NCBI RefSeq assembly: GCF_019443325.1
Contig: NZ_CP080383.1
Location: forward strand, 3,038,001-3,102,000
Origin: Cryobacterium sp. PAMC25264
GTDB taxonomy: Bacteria; Actinomycetota; Actinomycetes; Actinomycetales; Microbacteriaceae
Reading direction: 5' to 3'
DNA length: 64,000 bases
Shown: one piece after another, positions 54,204 to 63,923 of the stretch
Numbering within the stretch: position 1 is the first letter of the stretch
Layout: each line of letters opens with the position of its first letter
Notes under the pieces: generated by a model
Database searches by the model: none
What the model saw: only the letters and a program-made list of their open reading frames with translations
What the model was told of the DNA's origin: nothing
Translations under genes and position numbers: made by a program

Positions 54204-55400
54204 TCATTCCGCAGCGAAGGCGGTGCACCGGCCGGAGAACGTCAGCAGGAGCGCGGCCGCCCCGAAGACGATCATGACGATGGGCAGGACCAGACCGCCC
54301 AGCACGGTCAGGAGACCCGCGCCCAGGATGCCGGCGACAAAGATCGCGACGTTGAACGCGACAGGCAGGAATGAGTTCGCGACATCCGATTCGTCACCAC
54401 CGGCCCGGGTCAGGAAGGACTGGAGCTGCGCGGACGCGCCGCCGAAGGTGGCGCCCCACACGATGGTGGCGCCGATGATGGCCGGGGTCGACGTGTGGAA
54501 GGCGAGGAGGACGACGGCCGCGGCCACGAACAGCATCAGACTGCCGTGCAGCAGCGCCCGCGGGAATCGGTCGAGAAGGGCGCCGGTGAGGATGATGCCC
54601 CCGATCGAGGCGATCCCGAAGAATAGGAGCTGGACATCGACGGTCAGGCTGCTGCCGGTGGTGCGCAGGTACGGCGAAATGTACGTGTAGATGGTGTTGT
54701 GGGCGAGCATCCAGGCGACGATGACAGCGAGGATGACGGCGATGCCCGGCAGGCGCAGCACCCGGAGCGCCGGGAGCCGGGTGCGGCCCGCCTGACCGGG
54801 GGCGTTCGGGGCGACCAGTGCCAGGAGCGCGCCGGCGACGAGGGCGACGATGGTGAGGCCGACGAAGGCCCATCGCCAGTCGAAGGTCGTGCCGAGCCAC
54901 GAACCGAGGGGCGTGCCCAACGCGAAGCCGATGGGCGCCCCGGTCGACACGATCCCCAACGCCAGACCACCCCTGCGGGCCGGGCTGATCTTCAGGCCGT
55001 AGGCGGCGAGCATTCCCCAGAGCACCCCGGAGAAGGAGCCGGCGACGAAACGGGAGAGCAGCGCAAGGCCGACGTCGGTGGACACCGCGGTGATGCTGTT
55101 GGCAAGAATGAGCCCGGCGAGCGCAGTGAGCAGTAGCGGCTTCCGGCGCATCCGTCGGGTCAGGCTGATCGCGGGGATGGTGACGATCACGGTGCCCAGG
55201 GCGTAGGCGCTGACGAGGAGCCCGACGGCCCCCTCGCTGGTGTTCAGGCCGGCCGCGATGACGGGCAGCAGTCCGGCCGGCATCGTCTCCATGGCCACGA
55301 GCACGAACCCGATCGTGGCGAGGCCGATGAGGGTGACGAGCGGGAGCCGCTGCACCTTCTGGCGGCCGGCCGGTTCGACGGCAGGGATGGTGCTGATCAC
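54204..55400 (-). CDS. MFS transporter (AraJ/Cml-like efflux)
   Basis: 398-aa 12-helix exporter of the DHA1 drug efflux type. FVLVAMETMPAGLLPVIAAGL near residue 32-52 is the first-helix E-x-x-P-x-G-L-L-P region of this branch (AraJ, Cml and sugar efflux relatives); SLTRRMRRKPLL near 79 is motif A, and GIVSTGAPIGFALGTPLGSWLG near 148-169 is motif C. A helix-turn-helix regulator gene lies divergent to it and probably controls it. The substrate is unknown. Confidence 0.9.
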   Translation of the reverse strand: MISTIPAVEPAGRQKVQRLPLVTLIGLATIGFVLVAMETMPAGLLPVIAAGLNTSEGAVGLLVSAYALGTVIVTIPAISLTRRMRRKPLLLTALAGLILANSITAVSTDVGLALLSRFVAGSFSGVLWGMLAAYGLKISPARRGGLALGIVSTGAPIGFALGTPLGSWLGTTFDWRWAFVGLTIVALVAGALLALVAPNAPGQAGRTRLPALRVLRLPGIAVILAVIVAWMLAHNTIYTYISPYLRTTGSSLTVDVQLLFFGIASIGGIILTGALLDRFPRALLHGSLMLFVAAAVVLLAFHTSTPAIIGATIVWGATFGGASAQLQSFLTRAGGDESDVANSFLPVAFNVAIFVAGILGAGLLTVLGGLVLPIVMIVFGAAALLLTFSGRCTAFAAE

Positions 55401-55532
55401 GGTGCTCCTTGGGCGGTGCGGGCGGGGGTACTGCTCCAGTCAAGACGACCGACCCGGGGGGAGGGAGTCACTGTCGAAAGGTGTACCGAGAGAGCACCCC
55501 ACTCGGCCCGGAAGGGACGTAACGTCGATGGC

Positions 55533-56402
55533 ATGGACAATCAACCCGAGGTACGCGAGTTCCTCATGTCACGGCGCGCGAAACTCACTCCCGAGCTGGT
55601 CGGGCTCAGCTCCGGCCCCAACCGGCGCGTGGCTGGCCTCCGCCGCAGCGAGGTGGCCGCGCTGGCCGGTGTCAGCGTCGAGTACTACGCCAAGCTCGAG
55701 CGCGGCGCCATCGCCGGCGCATCCTCGTCGGTGCTCGACGCCATCGCCCGCGCCCTGCAGCTCGACGACACCGAACGCACCCACCTGTTCGACCTGGCCC
55801 GCGCGGCCGACGGCATCCCCCTCTCCGGACGCCCGCGCCGCCGCTCGGCCAAGAGCGCCGTGACCCGGCCGAGCCTGCAGTGGGCGCTCGACACCTTCTC
55901 CGGGGCCATCGCGGTGGTCCTGGACCAGCACCAGAACATCTTGGCGACCAACGAACTCGGCCGCGCGTTCTACTCCCCGGTCATCGGCGACGGCGGACGC
56001 GTTCCGAACCTCGCCCGATTCCAGTTCCTGGACCCGGCCTCCCGCGACTTCTATCCCGACTGGGACCGGTTCGCCGGGATGTGTGTGGCGATCATGCGCA
56101 CCCGGGCCGGGCGCGACCCCAACGACAAGGGACTGCAGGACCTCGTCGGCGAGCTGTCCACCCGCAGCGACACTTTCCGGCAGCTGTGGGGCGCACACGA
56201 TGTGCGCACCCACGGTGCCGGCACCAAGCGCTTCAACCATCCCGTCGTCGGCGAGCTCACCCTCGCCTACGAAGAACTCGCGATCACCGCTGATCCCGGA
56301 CTCGGCATGCTGATCTACACCGCCGAGCCCGGCTCCCCCAGCGCCGAACGACTGCAGCTTCTGGCCAGCTGGGCCGCCAGCAGCGCCGTCGTGGAGTCGT
56401 AG
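55533..56402 (+). CDS. XRE-type regulator with MmyB-like ligand domain
   Basis: 289-aa regulator: helix-turn-helix at about residues 30-72 (GLRRSEVAALAGVSVEYYAKLERG), then a PAS-like MmyB domain: RPSLQWALDTFSGAIAVVLDQHQNILATN (residues 110-138, key Trp115), PNLARFQFLDPASRDFYPDWDR near 158-179 and LRTRSDTFRQLWGAHDV-type region near 210. This family commonly binds fatty acids or related ligands and controls neighbouring MFS or oxidoreductase genes. ATG 55533 follows GAAGGG at some distance. It is divergent from the MFS gene. Confidence 0.88.
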   Translation: MDNQPEVREFLMSRRAKLTPELVGLSSGPNRRVAGLRRSEVAALAGVSVEYYAKLERGAIAGASSSVLDAIARALQLDDTERTHLFDLARAADGIPLSGRPRRRSAKSAVTRPSLQWALDTFSGAIAVVLDQHQNILATNELGRAFYSPVIGDGGRVPNLARFQFLDPASRDFYPDWDRFAGMCVAIMRTRAGRDPNDKGLQDLVGELSTRSDTFRQLWGAHDVRTHGAGTKRFNHPVVGELTLAYEELAITADPGLGMLIYTAEPGSPSAERLQLLASWAASSAVVES

Positions 56403-56414
56403 AACCGGCAGCCG

Positions 56415-57118
56415 TCAGGGCCGCAGAAGCGCTTCCACCTGGTCGACGACCAGATCTGGGCGGGTGATGAACGGATGGTGGCCCGTCGGGATCTCGACGG
56501 AGCGGGTGGCGCGAGCCGCATGGAAGCGCTGCAACTCGACCGAGGTGCTGCGGTCCTGTCCGCAGACGAGGTACGTCGAGTCGATCCCCTCCCAGCCTGC
56601 AACGGTGGTCGGCGTCATGAACGCCCCGACGGCCTGCGCCGTCAGCCGCTGCCATGCCTGCTGCTGAATGTCGGCATCCGCGTCCTGCAGGAACCGGGCG
56701 CCGAAGGAGCTCACGTCGTAACCCGTCAGGCTCAGGGTGCCGTCGTCGTGGGCTCCGATCGACACCGGGTCGCTCTCGCCGCTCAGGATCGCGCCCTGGG
56801 ACTGACCGACCTCGGGGAGATAGGAGGACACGTAGAGCAGGTGCGCGACAGCCGGATGCCGGCCTGCCTCGGCGATGACGGTGCCCCCGTAGGAGTGTCC
56901 GACCACGATCGCCTCGTCGACATCGTCGAGTTCACGTCGTAACGCGGCAGCATCGGCGATCAAGCCACCCGCGACCTGCTCCGGCGTGGTCTCGCCGCAC
57001 GACGGCAGCGCCAGCGCGCGGCTGCGGATGCCGGTGCGTTCCCGGAGCAGGTCGGCGCTCTGCTGCCACCACCACTGGCCGTCGCTCACTAGAGCGCCGT
57101 GGACGAAAACAGTTCCAT
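56415..57118 (-). pseudogene. Alpha/beta hydrolase with 5' single-base frameshift
   Basis: Alpha/beta-hydrolase fold protein. ATG 57118, with AAAGGA upstream, begins MELFSSTAL and then stops. The other frame from just behind it reads TVFVHGALVSDGQWWWQ, the expected first strand and HG oxyanion-hole motif, and continues to 56415. Adding one A to the AA on the coding strand at 57114-57113 restores a 234-residue protein. The nucleophile elbow is GHSYGG, the acid and His positions are near VCGQDRS and TGHHPF. As sequenced, a GTG at 57089 could start a 224-residue product lacking the oxyanion hole. Substrate unknown. Confidence 0.78.
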
Positions 57119-57154
57119 GTCTGTTCCTTTCCAGCGAATGGCGCAGAGGTGGGG

Positions 57155-58771
57155 TCAGAGCGTGTCGACGGCCGCCCGTTCGACGGCAAGGCCCGCGGCG
57201 TAGCGGTCGAGGTAGCTGGTGAAGCCCGCGACGTCGGCCGGGTCGGGGGCGACGGTGGCGAATTCCTGCCCGGCGAAGACCCTCTCACGCAGGTAACCGT
57301 CGAGGTCGAGTTCAACACCGGATGCCACGGCCGCCGTGTACGACGCCAGGACCGCGATGCCCCAGGCGCCGCCCTCTGACGCCGTCTCGGCGACGGAGAC
57401 CGGGGCGTCCAGTGAGCCGGCGAGGAAGCGCTGCGCAACACCGGCCGTGCGGAACAACCCGCCGTGCGCGAACATCGCGTCGAGTTGGACGCCCTCCTGG
57501 GCGAGAACCCGCATGCCCAGGGCGAGCGTGCCGAACACGCCGTAGAGCTGGGCACGCATGAAATTGGCCAGGGTGAGCCGGCTGTCGGGGGTGCGCACGA
57601 AGAGCGGCCGCCCCTCGGTGAGGCCGGCGATGGGCTCACCGGCCAGGTGGTTGTAGGCCAGCAGTCCGCCGGCATCCGCGTCACCGAGGAGTGCCTCGCG
57701 GAACAGAGTGTCGAACACCGCGTCGTTGTCGACGGGGTTGCCGCCGGCCGTGGCGAAGCGACCGAACATTCCGGCCCAGGCGGCGAGCTCGCTCGCACCG
57801 TTGTTGCAATGCACCATGGCGACGAGGTCGCCGGCCGGGGTGGTGACCAGGTCGAGTTCGTGGTGCACCTGGGTGAGCGGGCGCTCGAGCACAACCATTG
57901 CGAAGATGCTGGTGCCGGCGCTGACGTTGCCGGTGCGCGGGGCCACTGAGCAGGTGGCCACCATGCCGGTGCCCGCATCGCCTTCGGGCGGGCAGAGCAC
58001 GGCGCCCGGGCGCAGTGCACCCGTGGGGTCGAGGAGAGCCGCTCCCGCGGCGGTGAGCTCGCCGGCGGGCTTGCCGGCCACGAGCACCGTGGGCAGCAAC
58101 CCGGCCAGGTTGAGCTCGGGGGCGGACTCGGCGACCAGAGAGTCGTAGCGGGCGAGGAGTTCGGCGTCGTAGTCGCCGGTGGCGGAGTCGATGGGGAACA
58201 TGCCCGACGCGTCGCCGACACCGAGGACCTTGCGGCCGGTGAGACGCCAGTGCACGTAGCCGGCGAGCGTCGTGATGAAGTCGAGCTGCGGCACGTGGGG
58301 CTCGTGGTCGACGACGGCCTGGTGCAGGTGGGCGATCGACCAGCGCAGCGGGATGTTCACGCCGAACAGCTCGGTCAGCTCGGCCGCAGCGGGGCCGGTG
58401 GTGGTGTTGCGCCAGGTGCGGAACGGCACCAGCTGGTCGCCGGCGGCGTCGAACGCGAGGTAGCCGTGCATCATCGCCGAGACGCCGATCGCGCCGTAAC
58501 CCTCGGGCCGGATGCCGAACTTCTCATCGATGTCGGCGATGAGCGCGGCGTGGGCTGCCTGAATGCCGGACCACACGTCGTCCAGCGAGTAGGTCCAAAC
58601 CCGGTCGACGAACTTGTTCTCCCACTCGTGGCTGCCGACGGCAAGGACCTCGGACAGGTCCTCGCCGATCAGGCAGGCCTTGATGCGGGTCGACCCCAGC
58701 TCGATTCCCAGCGACGTTCGTCCGCTGAGGATGGAGTTGCGGGCGGACTCATGTGCATCATTGCTCGTCAT
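57155..58771 (-). CDS. FGGY-family carbohydrate kinase
   Basis: 538-aa sugar kinase of the FGGY family. The N-terminal phosphate loop is GIELGSTRIKACLIG near residue 22, MMHGYLAFDAAGD near 101 lies near the substrate site, TWRNTTTG near 121 and the C-terminal ATP domain GDAGTGMVATCSVAPRTGNVSAGTS near 300-323, HGGLFRTAGVAQRFLAGSLD near 440 are typical. It is nearest to the ribulokinase/xylulokinase-like group; the substrate is not settled. ATG 58771 is used. There is no isomerase or transporter gene adjacent, and the xyl-type operon is 9 kb away. Confidence 0.88.
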   Translation of the reverse strand: MTSNDAHESARNSILSGRTSLGIELGSTRIKACLIGEDLSEVLAVGSHEWENKFVDRVWTYSLDDVWSGIQAAHAALIADIDEKFGIRPEGYGAIGVSAMMHGYLAFDAAGDQLVPFRTWRNTTTGPAAAELTELFGVNIPLRWSIAHLHQAVVDHEPHVPQLDFITTLAGYVHWRLTGRKVLGVGDASGMFPIDSATGDYDAELLARYDSLVAESAPELNLAGLLPTVLVAGKPAGELTAAGAALLDPTGALRPGAVLCPPEGDAGTGMVATCSVAPRTGNVSAGTSIFAMVVLERPLTQVHHELDLVTTPAGDLVAMVHCNNGASELAAWAGMFGRFATAGGNPVDNDAVFDTLFREALLGDADAGGLLAYNHLAGEPIAGLTEGRPLFVRTPDSRLTLANFMRAQLYGVFGTLALGMRVLAQEGVQLDAMFAHGGLFRTAGVAQRFLAGSLDAPVSVAETASEGGAWGIAVLASYTAAVASGVELDLDGYLRERVFAGQEFATVAPDPADVAGFTSYLDRYAAGLAVERAAVDTL

Positions 58772-58825
58772 ACCTCGATTATGGCGGTGATTAACCGGCC
58801 ACACTGCACCGCGGTCTGGAGACGG

Positions 58826-58858
58826 ACCGATCGGCTCGAGCTGCGGGCCCATCGGTCG
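58826..58858 (-). terminator. Possible hairpin between marR and the kinase gene
   Basis: GACCGATCGG at 58826 and CCCATCGGTC at 58849 pair at 9 of 10 positions around a 13-base loop. It lies after the marR stop on the minus strand and upstream of the kinase start, so it could end marR transcription or control the kinase. Confidence 0.45.
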
Positions 58859-58902
58859 AGGTGACGCCGGATCGTGTCACCACGACGGCATGCCCTCGTG
58901 CG

Positions 58903-59367
58903 TCACAAGCCGAGAGTCAGCAGGTCGGATGGCGAGGTCTCGCCCGCCGCGGCCGCGAACACTTCCAGTCCGCGCTTCACCGCGTCCCGATCGTCACCGG
59001 TGAGGGACGAGAGGATCGTGTCGATGCTCTGCCTGCGACGATCGGTGACGTCATCGACGAGCACCTGGCCCGCGGGCGTGAGACCGATCAGCACTTCACG
59101 TCGACTGTGCGGGCTCGGCAGTCGCTCCACCCAGCCGCCGGCAACCATCCGGTCGATGGAGCGGCTGAACGTGGAGGGAATCACACCCATCTTTTCGGCC
59201 AAAGTACTCATGCGGGTGGTCCCCGCTGTGCTCAGGACGACCAGAACGCGGAACTGCGGGAGGGTAACGACCTCCAATGCCGCCACAACGGAGCGAGCCA
59301 CCACGCCCAACAGGGCACGGGAGGCGTTGAGTGTTGCCTCGCTGGCAGCAGAAGTTTGTGTATCCAC
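58903..59367 (-). CDS. MarR family transcriptional regulator
   Basis: 154-aa winged-helix regulator with the MarR order: LPQFRVLVVLSTAGTTRMSTLAEKMGVIPSTFSRSIDRMVAGGWVERL (described by ends, residues 36-84) and the wing SPHSRREVLIGLTPAGQVLVDDV. The divergent gene, 94 bases away, is a ClC transporter, and between them lies the nested palindrome at 59401, the likely operator. It probably regulates the ClC-proton ATPase pair and itself. Confidence 0.9.
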   Translation of the reverse strand: MDTQTSAASEATLNASRALLGVVARSVVAALEVVTLPQFRVLVVLSTAGTTRMSTLAEKMGVIPSTFSRSIDRMVAGGWVERLPSPHSRREVLIGLTPAGQVLVDDVTDRRRQSIDTILSSLTGDDRDAVKRGLEVFAAAAGETSPSDLLTLGL

Positions 59368-59400
59368 CGGTCATTACCCAATCCGCACAGTGCTAACGTT

Positions 59401-59439
59401 TTATTGCAGACATGCAACAGTTGCATTTGCGCACAATAA
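59401..59439. promoter_or_regulatory. Nested palindrome, putative MarR operator
   Basis: The inner element is a perfect TGCAAC-A-GTTGCA (59413-59425). An outer TTATTG (59401-59406) and CAATAA (59434-59439) surround it. It lies between the divergent marR start (59367) and the ClC start (59462), so MarR binding would affect both promoters. Confidence 0.65.
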
Positions 59440-59461
59440 GTCTATATATCGGAGGAGCCAG

Positions 59462-61246
59462 ATGGCCCAGCTCGGTCTGAGCCTGAAACGGCGTCCGTCC
59501 CGGGGACTCCAACTTATCCGAACCTCGTTCGATCGGCTGTTGACCGGCACGGGACGGCTGCTGTTCATGGCCGTCGTCGTCGGAGCCGGCGTGGGGCTGG
59601 CTGCGGTCGCGTTTCGCTGGCTGGTGGCCACCGCGACCGTGATCTTCACCGGCACAGCCGATTATTCGGCGACCGAGGGGCATCCGGCGCACCCATGGCT
59701 GCCCTGGTTGGGTGGCGCTTTCGTGATTTTTGCGCCTGCTATCGGTGGGCTGCTATACGGGCCTCTGGTCAGCAAGTTCGCCCCAGAGGCGCGCGGACAC
59801 GGCGTTCCAGAGGTCATGTACGCGGTGACCAAACGGGGAGGACGCATCCCGGGCAAGGTGGCGATCGTCAAGTCGCTCGCGTCGGCGATAACCATCGGCT
59901 CTGGCGGGTCCGTCGGCAGGGAGGGGCCGATCGTCCAAATCGGCTCAGCGCTGGGATCCACCCTGGGCCGGGCCGTGCGGTTGCCCGAATCGCAGTTGCG
60001 AACGCTGGTGGCCTGTGGTGCGGCTGGGGCTATCGCCGCCACCTTCAACGCCCCCATCGCCGGTGTCTTCTTCGCACTCGAGCTTCTGCTGCGCGATTTT
60101 GCAGCGAAGTCGTTCGGCGTTGTGGTGTTGTCCTCGGTCACCGCGTCGATCGTCGGCCGGTCAATCCTGGGGGATCATCCCTTCCTCACCCTGCCCGCTT
60201 TCAGTATCGTCAATCCGTCTCAGTTCGCGCTCTTCGCCGTGCTCGGCCTCGCGGCGGGCTTAGTTGGCGTCGGATTCATGAAGACGCTCTACGCGGTCGA
60301 AGACGCCTGCGACTGGGCCTGGCGGGGTCGGCCGGAGTGGCTGCGCCCGGTAGTGGGTGGGTTGTTTCTCGGCCTGCTGCTCTTCGCCCTTCCGCAGATG
60401 TATGGGGTGGGGTATCCGGTCCTTGAGCGCGGTGTGCAGGGTGGCTATGCACTCGGCTTCGTCGTGCTCTTGCTCGTGGGAAAGGTCCTCGCCACGAGCC
60501 TGACCATCGGCATCGGAGGATCCGGCGGCGTCTTCGCGCCGTCACTCTTCATCGGAGCAATGCTGGGGGCCGCGTTCGGCGACATCGCCGGCACCCTCTT
60601 TCCCATCTTCGCGGGCCAGACCGGCACCTTCGCACTCGTGGGTATGGGAGCCGTGTTCGCGGGTGCGACCAGGGCCCCGATCACCGCCGCCATCATTCTG
60701 TTCGAACTGACCGGCGAGTACACCATCATCCTTCCGTTGCTCCTCGCGATCGTGATCGCTACAGGGGTATCCCGAATGCTCAGCACAGACACCATTTACA
60801 CTCTGAAGCTGCGCCGCCGCGGCGTGAGCGTCGACGGTGCGCCCGGCGGGATGCTGCTGCATTCGACTCTCGTGCGCGAAGTGATGAGGGATGCACCCCC
60901 CGCCATCAGCTCGCGACTCAGTCCGGCCGAGGGGGCACAAATCATGCTCGGAGCCGGGCGGCGGGCCATGCCCGTTCTCCATCAGAACGGTGAGTTCATC
61001 GGCGTCGTCACCGTTACGGCCATCTCCGATTCGCTCGGCAATGATGACGACAGCAACGAGCTCACTCTCAGCGCTCTTGTCGAAATGCCCGGTATCGCGG
61101 ACCCCGACGCCACCCTGGACAGCGTTCTGGACCCGGTCCTGGCCGCAAGCGAGAGCGACGGCCTGCCGGTGGTCGATTCGACGGGAATGCTGACGGGCTG
61201 GCTCACCCCCGAAGCCGTACTCCGAACGGTGACGGCCCGGTCATGA
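59462..61246 (+). CDS. ClC family chloride channel/transporter with CBS domains
   Basis: 594-aa ClC protein: about 16-18 membrane helices (residues 30-440), then a CBS pair (about 465-590). The selectivity motifs are GSGGSVGREGPIVQIGSALG near 150-170 (the gating Glu is the E of REGP) and GIGGSGGVFAPSLFIGAMLG near 345-364. The external gate Glu and the Tyr region are intact as far as seen, so both channel and 2Cl-/H+ exchange modes are possible. ATG 59462 has GGAGGAG 6 bases upstream. The stop overlaps the ATPase start by 4 bases. Confidence 0.92.
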   Translation: MAQLGLSLKRRPSRGLQLIRTSFDRLLTGTGRLLFMAVVVGAGVGLAAVAFRWLVATATVIFTGTADYSATEGHPAHPWLPWLGGAFVIFAPAIGGLLYGPLVSKFAPEARGHGVPEVMYAVTKRGGRIPGKVAIVKSLASAITIGSGGSVGREGPIVQIGSALGSTLGRAVRLPESQLRTLVACGAAGAIAATFNAPIAGVFFALELLLRDFAAKSFGVVVLSSVTASIVGRSILGDHPFLTLPAFSIVNPSQFALFAVLGLAAGLVGVGFMKTLYAVEDACDWAWRGRPEWLRPVVGGLFLGLLLFALPQMYGVGYPVLERGVQGGYALGFVVLLLVGKVLATSLTIGIGGSGGVFAPSLFIGAMLGAAFGDIAGTLFPIFAGQTGTFALVGMGAVFAGATRAPITAAIILFELTGEYTIILPLLLAIVIATGVSRMLSTDTIYTLKLRRRGVSVDGAPGGMLLHSTLVREVMRDAPPAISSRLSPAEGAQIMLGAGRRAMPVLHQNGEFIGVVTVTAISDSLGNDDDSNELTLSALVEMPGIADPDATLDSVLDPVLAASESDGLPVVDSTGMLTGWLTPEAVLRTVTARS

Positions 61247-63804
61247 CCGCCACCGGACCCACTGACACCCCTCACGACGACCCAAGTCTCTTGCGGCCAT
61301 CCACTACCGCCCAGCCGGCGGGCTCGGGGGGAGCGGATAAGCTGCGCTCCCTGCCCCTCAAGAAGGTGCAGGCCATACTTCGTTCCGGTCCCGACGGTAT
61401 CGGCCAGGCCGAGGCTGACACCCGGCTCAACCACTATGGTCCGAACGAAATCGAAGAGAAGACCACCAACCAGTTCCTCAAGCTTCTCGGCTACCTGTGG
61501 GGTCCGATCCCCTGGATGATCGAGGCGGCAGTCATCCTCTCCGCCGTGCTCGGCCACTGGCCGGACTTCGCCATCATCCTGGTACTGCTACTGGCTAACG
61601 CCGCCGTCGGGTTCACCGAGGAACGCCAGGCCGGCAACGCGGTCGCAGCACTGAAGGCGCAGCTGGCGATCACCGCCACCGTCAGACGTGACGGGACGTG
61701 GGCCAGTCACCCTAGCCGGGACCTCGTTCCAGGCGACGTCATCAGGCTGCGGCTGGGCGATGTGGTGCCGGCCGACGCGCGGCTGTTACCCGGCGGCCCG
61801 GCCGAGGTCGACCAGTCCGCCCTCACCGGCGAATCCCTCCCGGCGACACTGAACCCCGGTGACGCCGCCTATTCAGGTTCGATCGTGCGCCGGGGCGAGG
61901 TGGACGCGCTGGTCTATGCCACGGGCTCAGCCACGTTCTTCGGCGCCACGGCTCACCTGGTGCAGGAGAATGCCAGCACCAGCCACTTCCAGCGGGCCGT
62001 TCTGCGGATCGGCAACTTCTTGATCGTGCTGGCCGCCGCACTGGTTTCCATCATCGTGGTCGTCGCTACGATCAGGGGCGACCCGTTCCTGACCACCGTT
62101 GAGTTCGCCCTCGTGCTATTGGTCGCGGCCATCCCCGTTGCGATGCCCACAGTGCTGTCGGTCACCATGGCAGTCGGGGCCCGGTTGCTGGCCAAGAAAC
62201 AGGCCATCGTCACCCGGCTCTCGGCGATCGAAGAACTGGCTGGCGTGGACATCCTGTGCACAGACAAGACCGGCACCCTCACCATGAACGAGCTCACCCT
62301 GGGCGACCCGTTCACGGTCGAGGGGGTAACCGCTGCCGACGTGGTGTTGAGCGCAGCTCTGGCCTCGAGGGCGGAAGACCAGGACACCATCGACCTGGCC
62401 GTGCTCGGTGCAGTGAGCGATGACCAGCGCCTGGCCGACTACCGAATCAGCGATTTCCATCCATTCGACCCCGTTGGCAAGCGTACGGAAGCTGCCGTCA
62501 TGGCCCCGACGGGCGCGACCTACTCGGTCACGAAGGGGGCGCCGCAGATCGTCCTCGAGCTGTGCGCGAACGGAGAATCCGTCACCACGGAGGTCGATGC
62601 GGCGGTCCGTCAGTTCGCCGAACGCGGCTTCCGCGCACTCGGAGTGGCACGCACAGACGCCGCCGGAAAGTGGCACTTCCAGGGCGTGCTGCCGCTCTTC
62701 GACCCTCCGAGGGACGACGCCAAGCACATGATCAGCACGGCCGTAGACATGGGTGTCGCGGTGAAGATGGTCACCGGCGACCAACTCGCCATTGCCCAGG
62801 AGACCGCCGAGAAGCTTGGAATGGGACGCAATATTCTCGACGCAGGCGGCCTCGGCGACTCCACTCACCAGGAGACATCCGAGGCCACCGCCTCGATCGA
62901 GGCGGCGGACGGGTTCGCCCAGGTCTTTCCCGAGCACAAGTTCCACATCGTAGACATTCTGCAGACCAGCGGGCACATCGTCGGCATGACGGGCGACGGC
63001 GTCAACGACGCTCCCGCGTTGAAGAAGGCCGACTGCGGTATCGCGGTCTCCGGTGCCACCGATGCCGCCCGTGCGGCCGCTGACATCGTGCTCACCACAC
63101 CGGGTCTGTCGGTGATCATCGACGCCATCACCGAAAGCCGGCGCATCTTCGAGCGGATGACCAGCTACGCCATTTATCGCATCGCCGAGACGCTGCGGGT
63201 GCTCTTGTTCATGACCGCGGCCATCCTGATCTTCAATTTCTACCCGTTGACCCCGATCATGATCGTCATTCTCGCGCTGCTGAACGACGCGGCCATCCTG
63301 TCAATCGCCTACGACAGAGTCCACTTCGAGAAGACCCCGCAGGTCTGGGACATGCGCCGGGTCCTCGGCATCGCGACAGTGCTCGGTGTGGTCGGACCGA
63401 TCGCGGCGTTCGGGCTGTTCTACCTGGGCCAGAACGTTTTCGGCCTGGGCCGGCCCGAGCTGCAGACGATGATGTACCTGCTCTTGTCTGTGGCCGGACA
63501 CCTGACGATCTTTCTCACCCGCACCCGCGGGCCGTTCTGGTCGGAGAAGCCGGCCAGAGTGCTCGTGATCGCCGTCGTCGGAACTCAGGCGCTCGCTACC
63601 TCCTTGGCCCTGTTCGGTATCTTCATGACGGCGCTGAGCTGGCAGTGGGTGCTGTTCGTGTGGGGGTACGCCCTCGTGTGGGCGCTGATCAACGACCGCA
63701 TAAAGCTGGTCGCCTACAGTGTCATCGATCGAACCCACCAACGCCGCGGCCGCTCCGGTCCGAATCGCCCAAGCCTCAGCACGGCACCGCCCACGGACAG
63801 CTAG
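61243..63804 (+). CDS. P-type (P3A) plasma-membrane proton ATPase
   Basis: 853-aa P-type ATPase of the P3A class that pumps protons in plants and fungi and occurs in some bacteria. Phosphorylation motif DKTGTLTMNE lies near residue 343, TGESLPATL near 193, the hinge GDGVNDAPALKKADCGIAVS near 580, and TGDQ near 504. A regulatory autoinhibitory tail is not obvious. P3A pumps have few metal-binding residues in helices 4-6, as here (NDAAILSIAYD near 680). It is coupled by a 4-base overlap to the ClC gene. Ion specificity is inferred from the class. Confidence 0.85.
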   Translation: MTATGPTDTPHDDPSLLRPSTTAQPAGSGGADKLRSLPLKKVQAILRSGPDGIGQAEADTRLNHYGPNEIEEKTTNQFLKLLGYLWGPIPWMIEAAVILSAVLGHWPDFAIILVLLLANAAVGFTEERQAGNAVAALKAQLAITATVRRDGTWASHPSRDLVPGDVIRLRLGDVVPADARLLPGGPAEVDQSALTGESLPATLNPGDAAYSGSIVRRGEVDALVYATGSATFFGATAHLVQENASTSHFQRAVLRIGNFLIVLAAALVSIIVVVATIRGDPFLTTVEFALVLLVAAIPVAMPTVLSVTMAVGARLLAKKQAIVTRLSAIEELAGVDILCTDKTGTLTMNELTLGDPFTVEGVTAADVVLSAALASRAEDQDTIDLAVLGAVSDDQRLADYRISDFHPFDPVGKRTEAAVMAPTGATYSVTKGAPQIVLELCANGESVTTEVDAAVRQFAERGFRALGVARTDAAGKWHFQGVLPLFDPPRDDAKHMISTAVDMGVAVKMVTGDQLAIAQETAEKLGMGRNILDAGGLGDSTHQETSEATASIEAADGFAQVFPEHKFHIVDILQTSGHIVGMTGDGVNDAPALKKADCGIAVSGATDAARAAADIVLTTPGLSVIIDAITESRRIFERMTSYAIYRIAETLRVLLFMTAAILIFNFYPLTPIMIVILALLNDAAILSIAYDRVHFEKTPQVWDMRRVLGIATVLGVVGPIAAFGLFYLGQNVFGLGRPELQTMMYLLLSVAGHLTIFLTRTRGPFWSEKPARVLVIAVVGTQALATSLALFGIFMTALSWQWVLFVWGYALVWALINDRIKLVAYSVIDRTHQRRGRSGPNRPSLSTAPPTDS

Positions 63805-63923
63805 GACGTGCGGCCTTCTCCTCGGAAGGGCGACGAGCTGCTTGAGACCTCAGTGACTCGCCGTGGTCGCGGCACAGGAACACGGACAGGTTCGTGAGTC
63901 TCATGCTTGCGGGTGCGAGGGGG

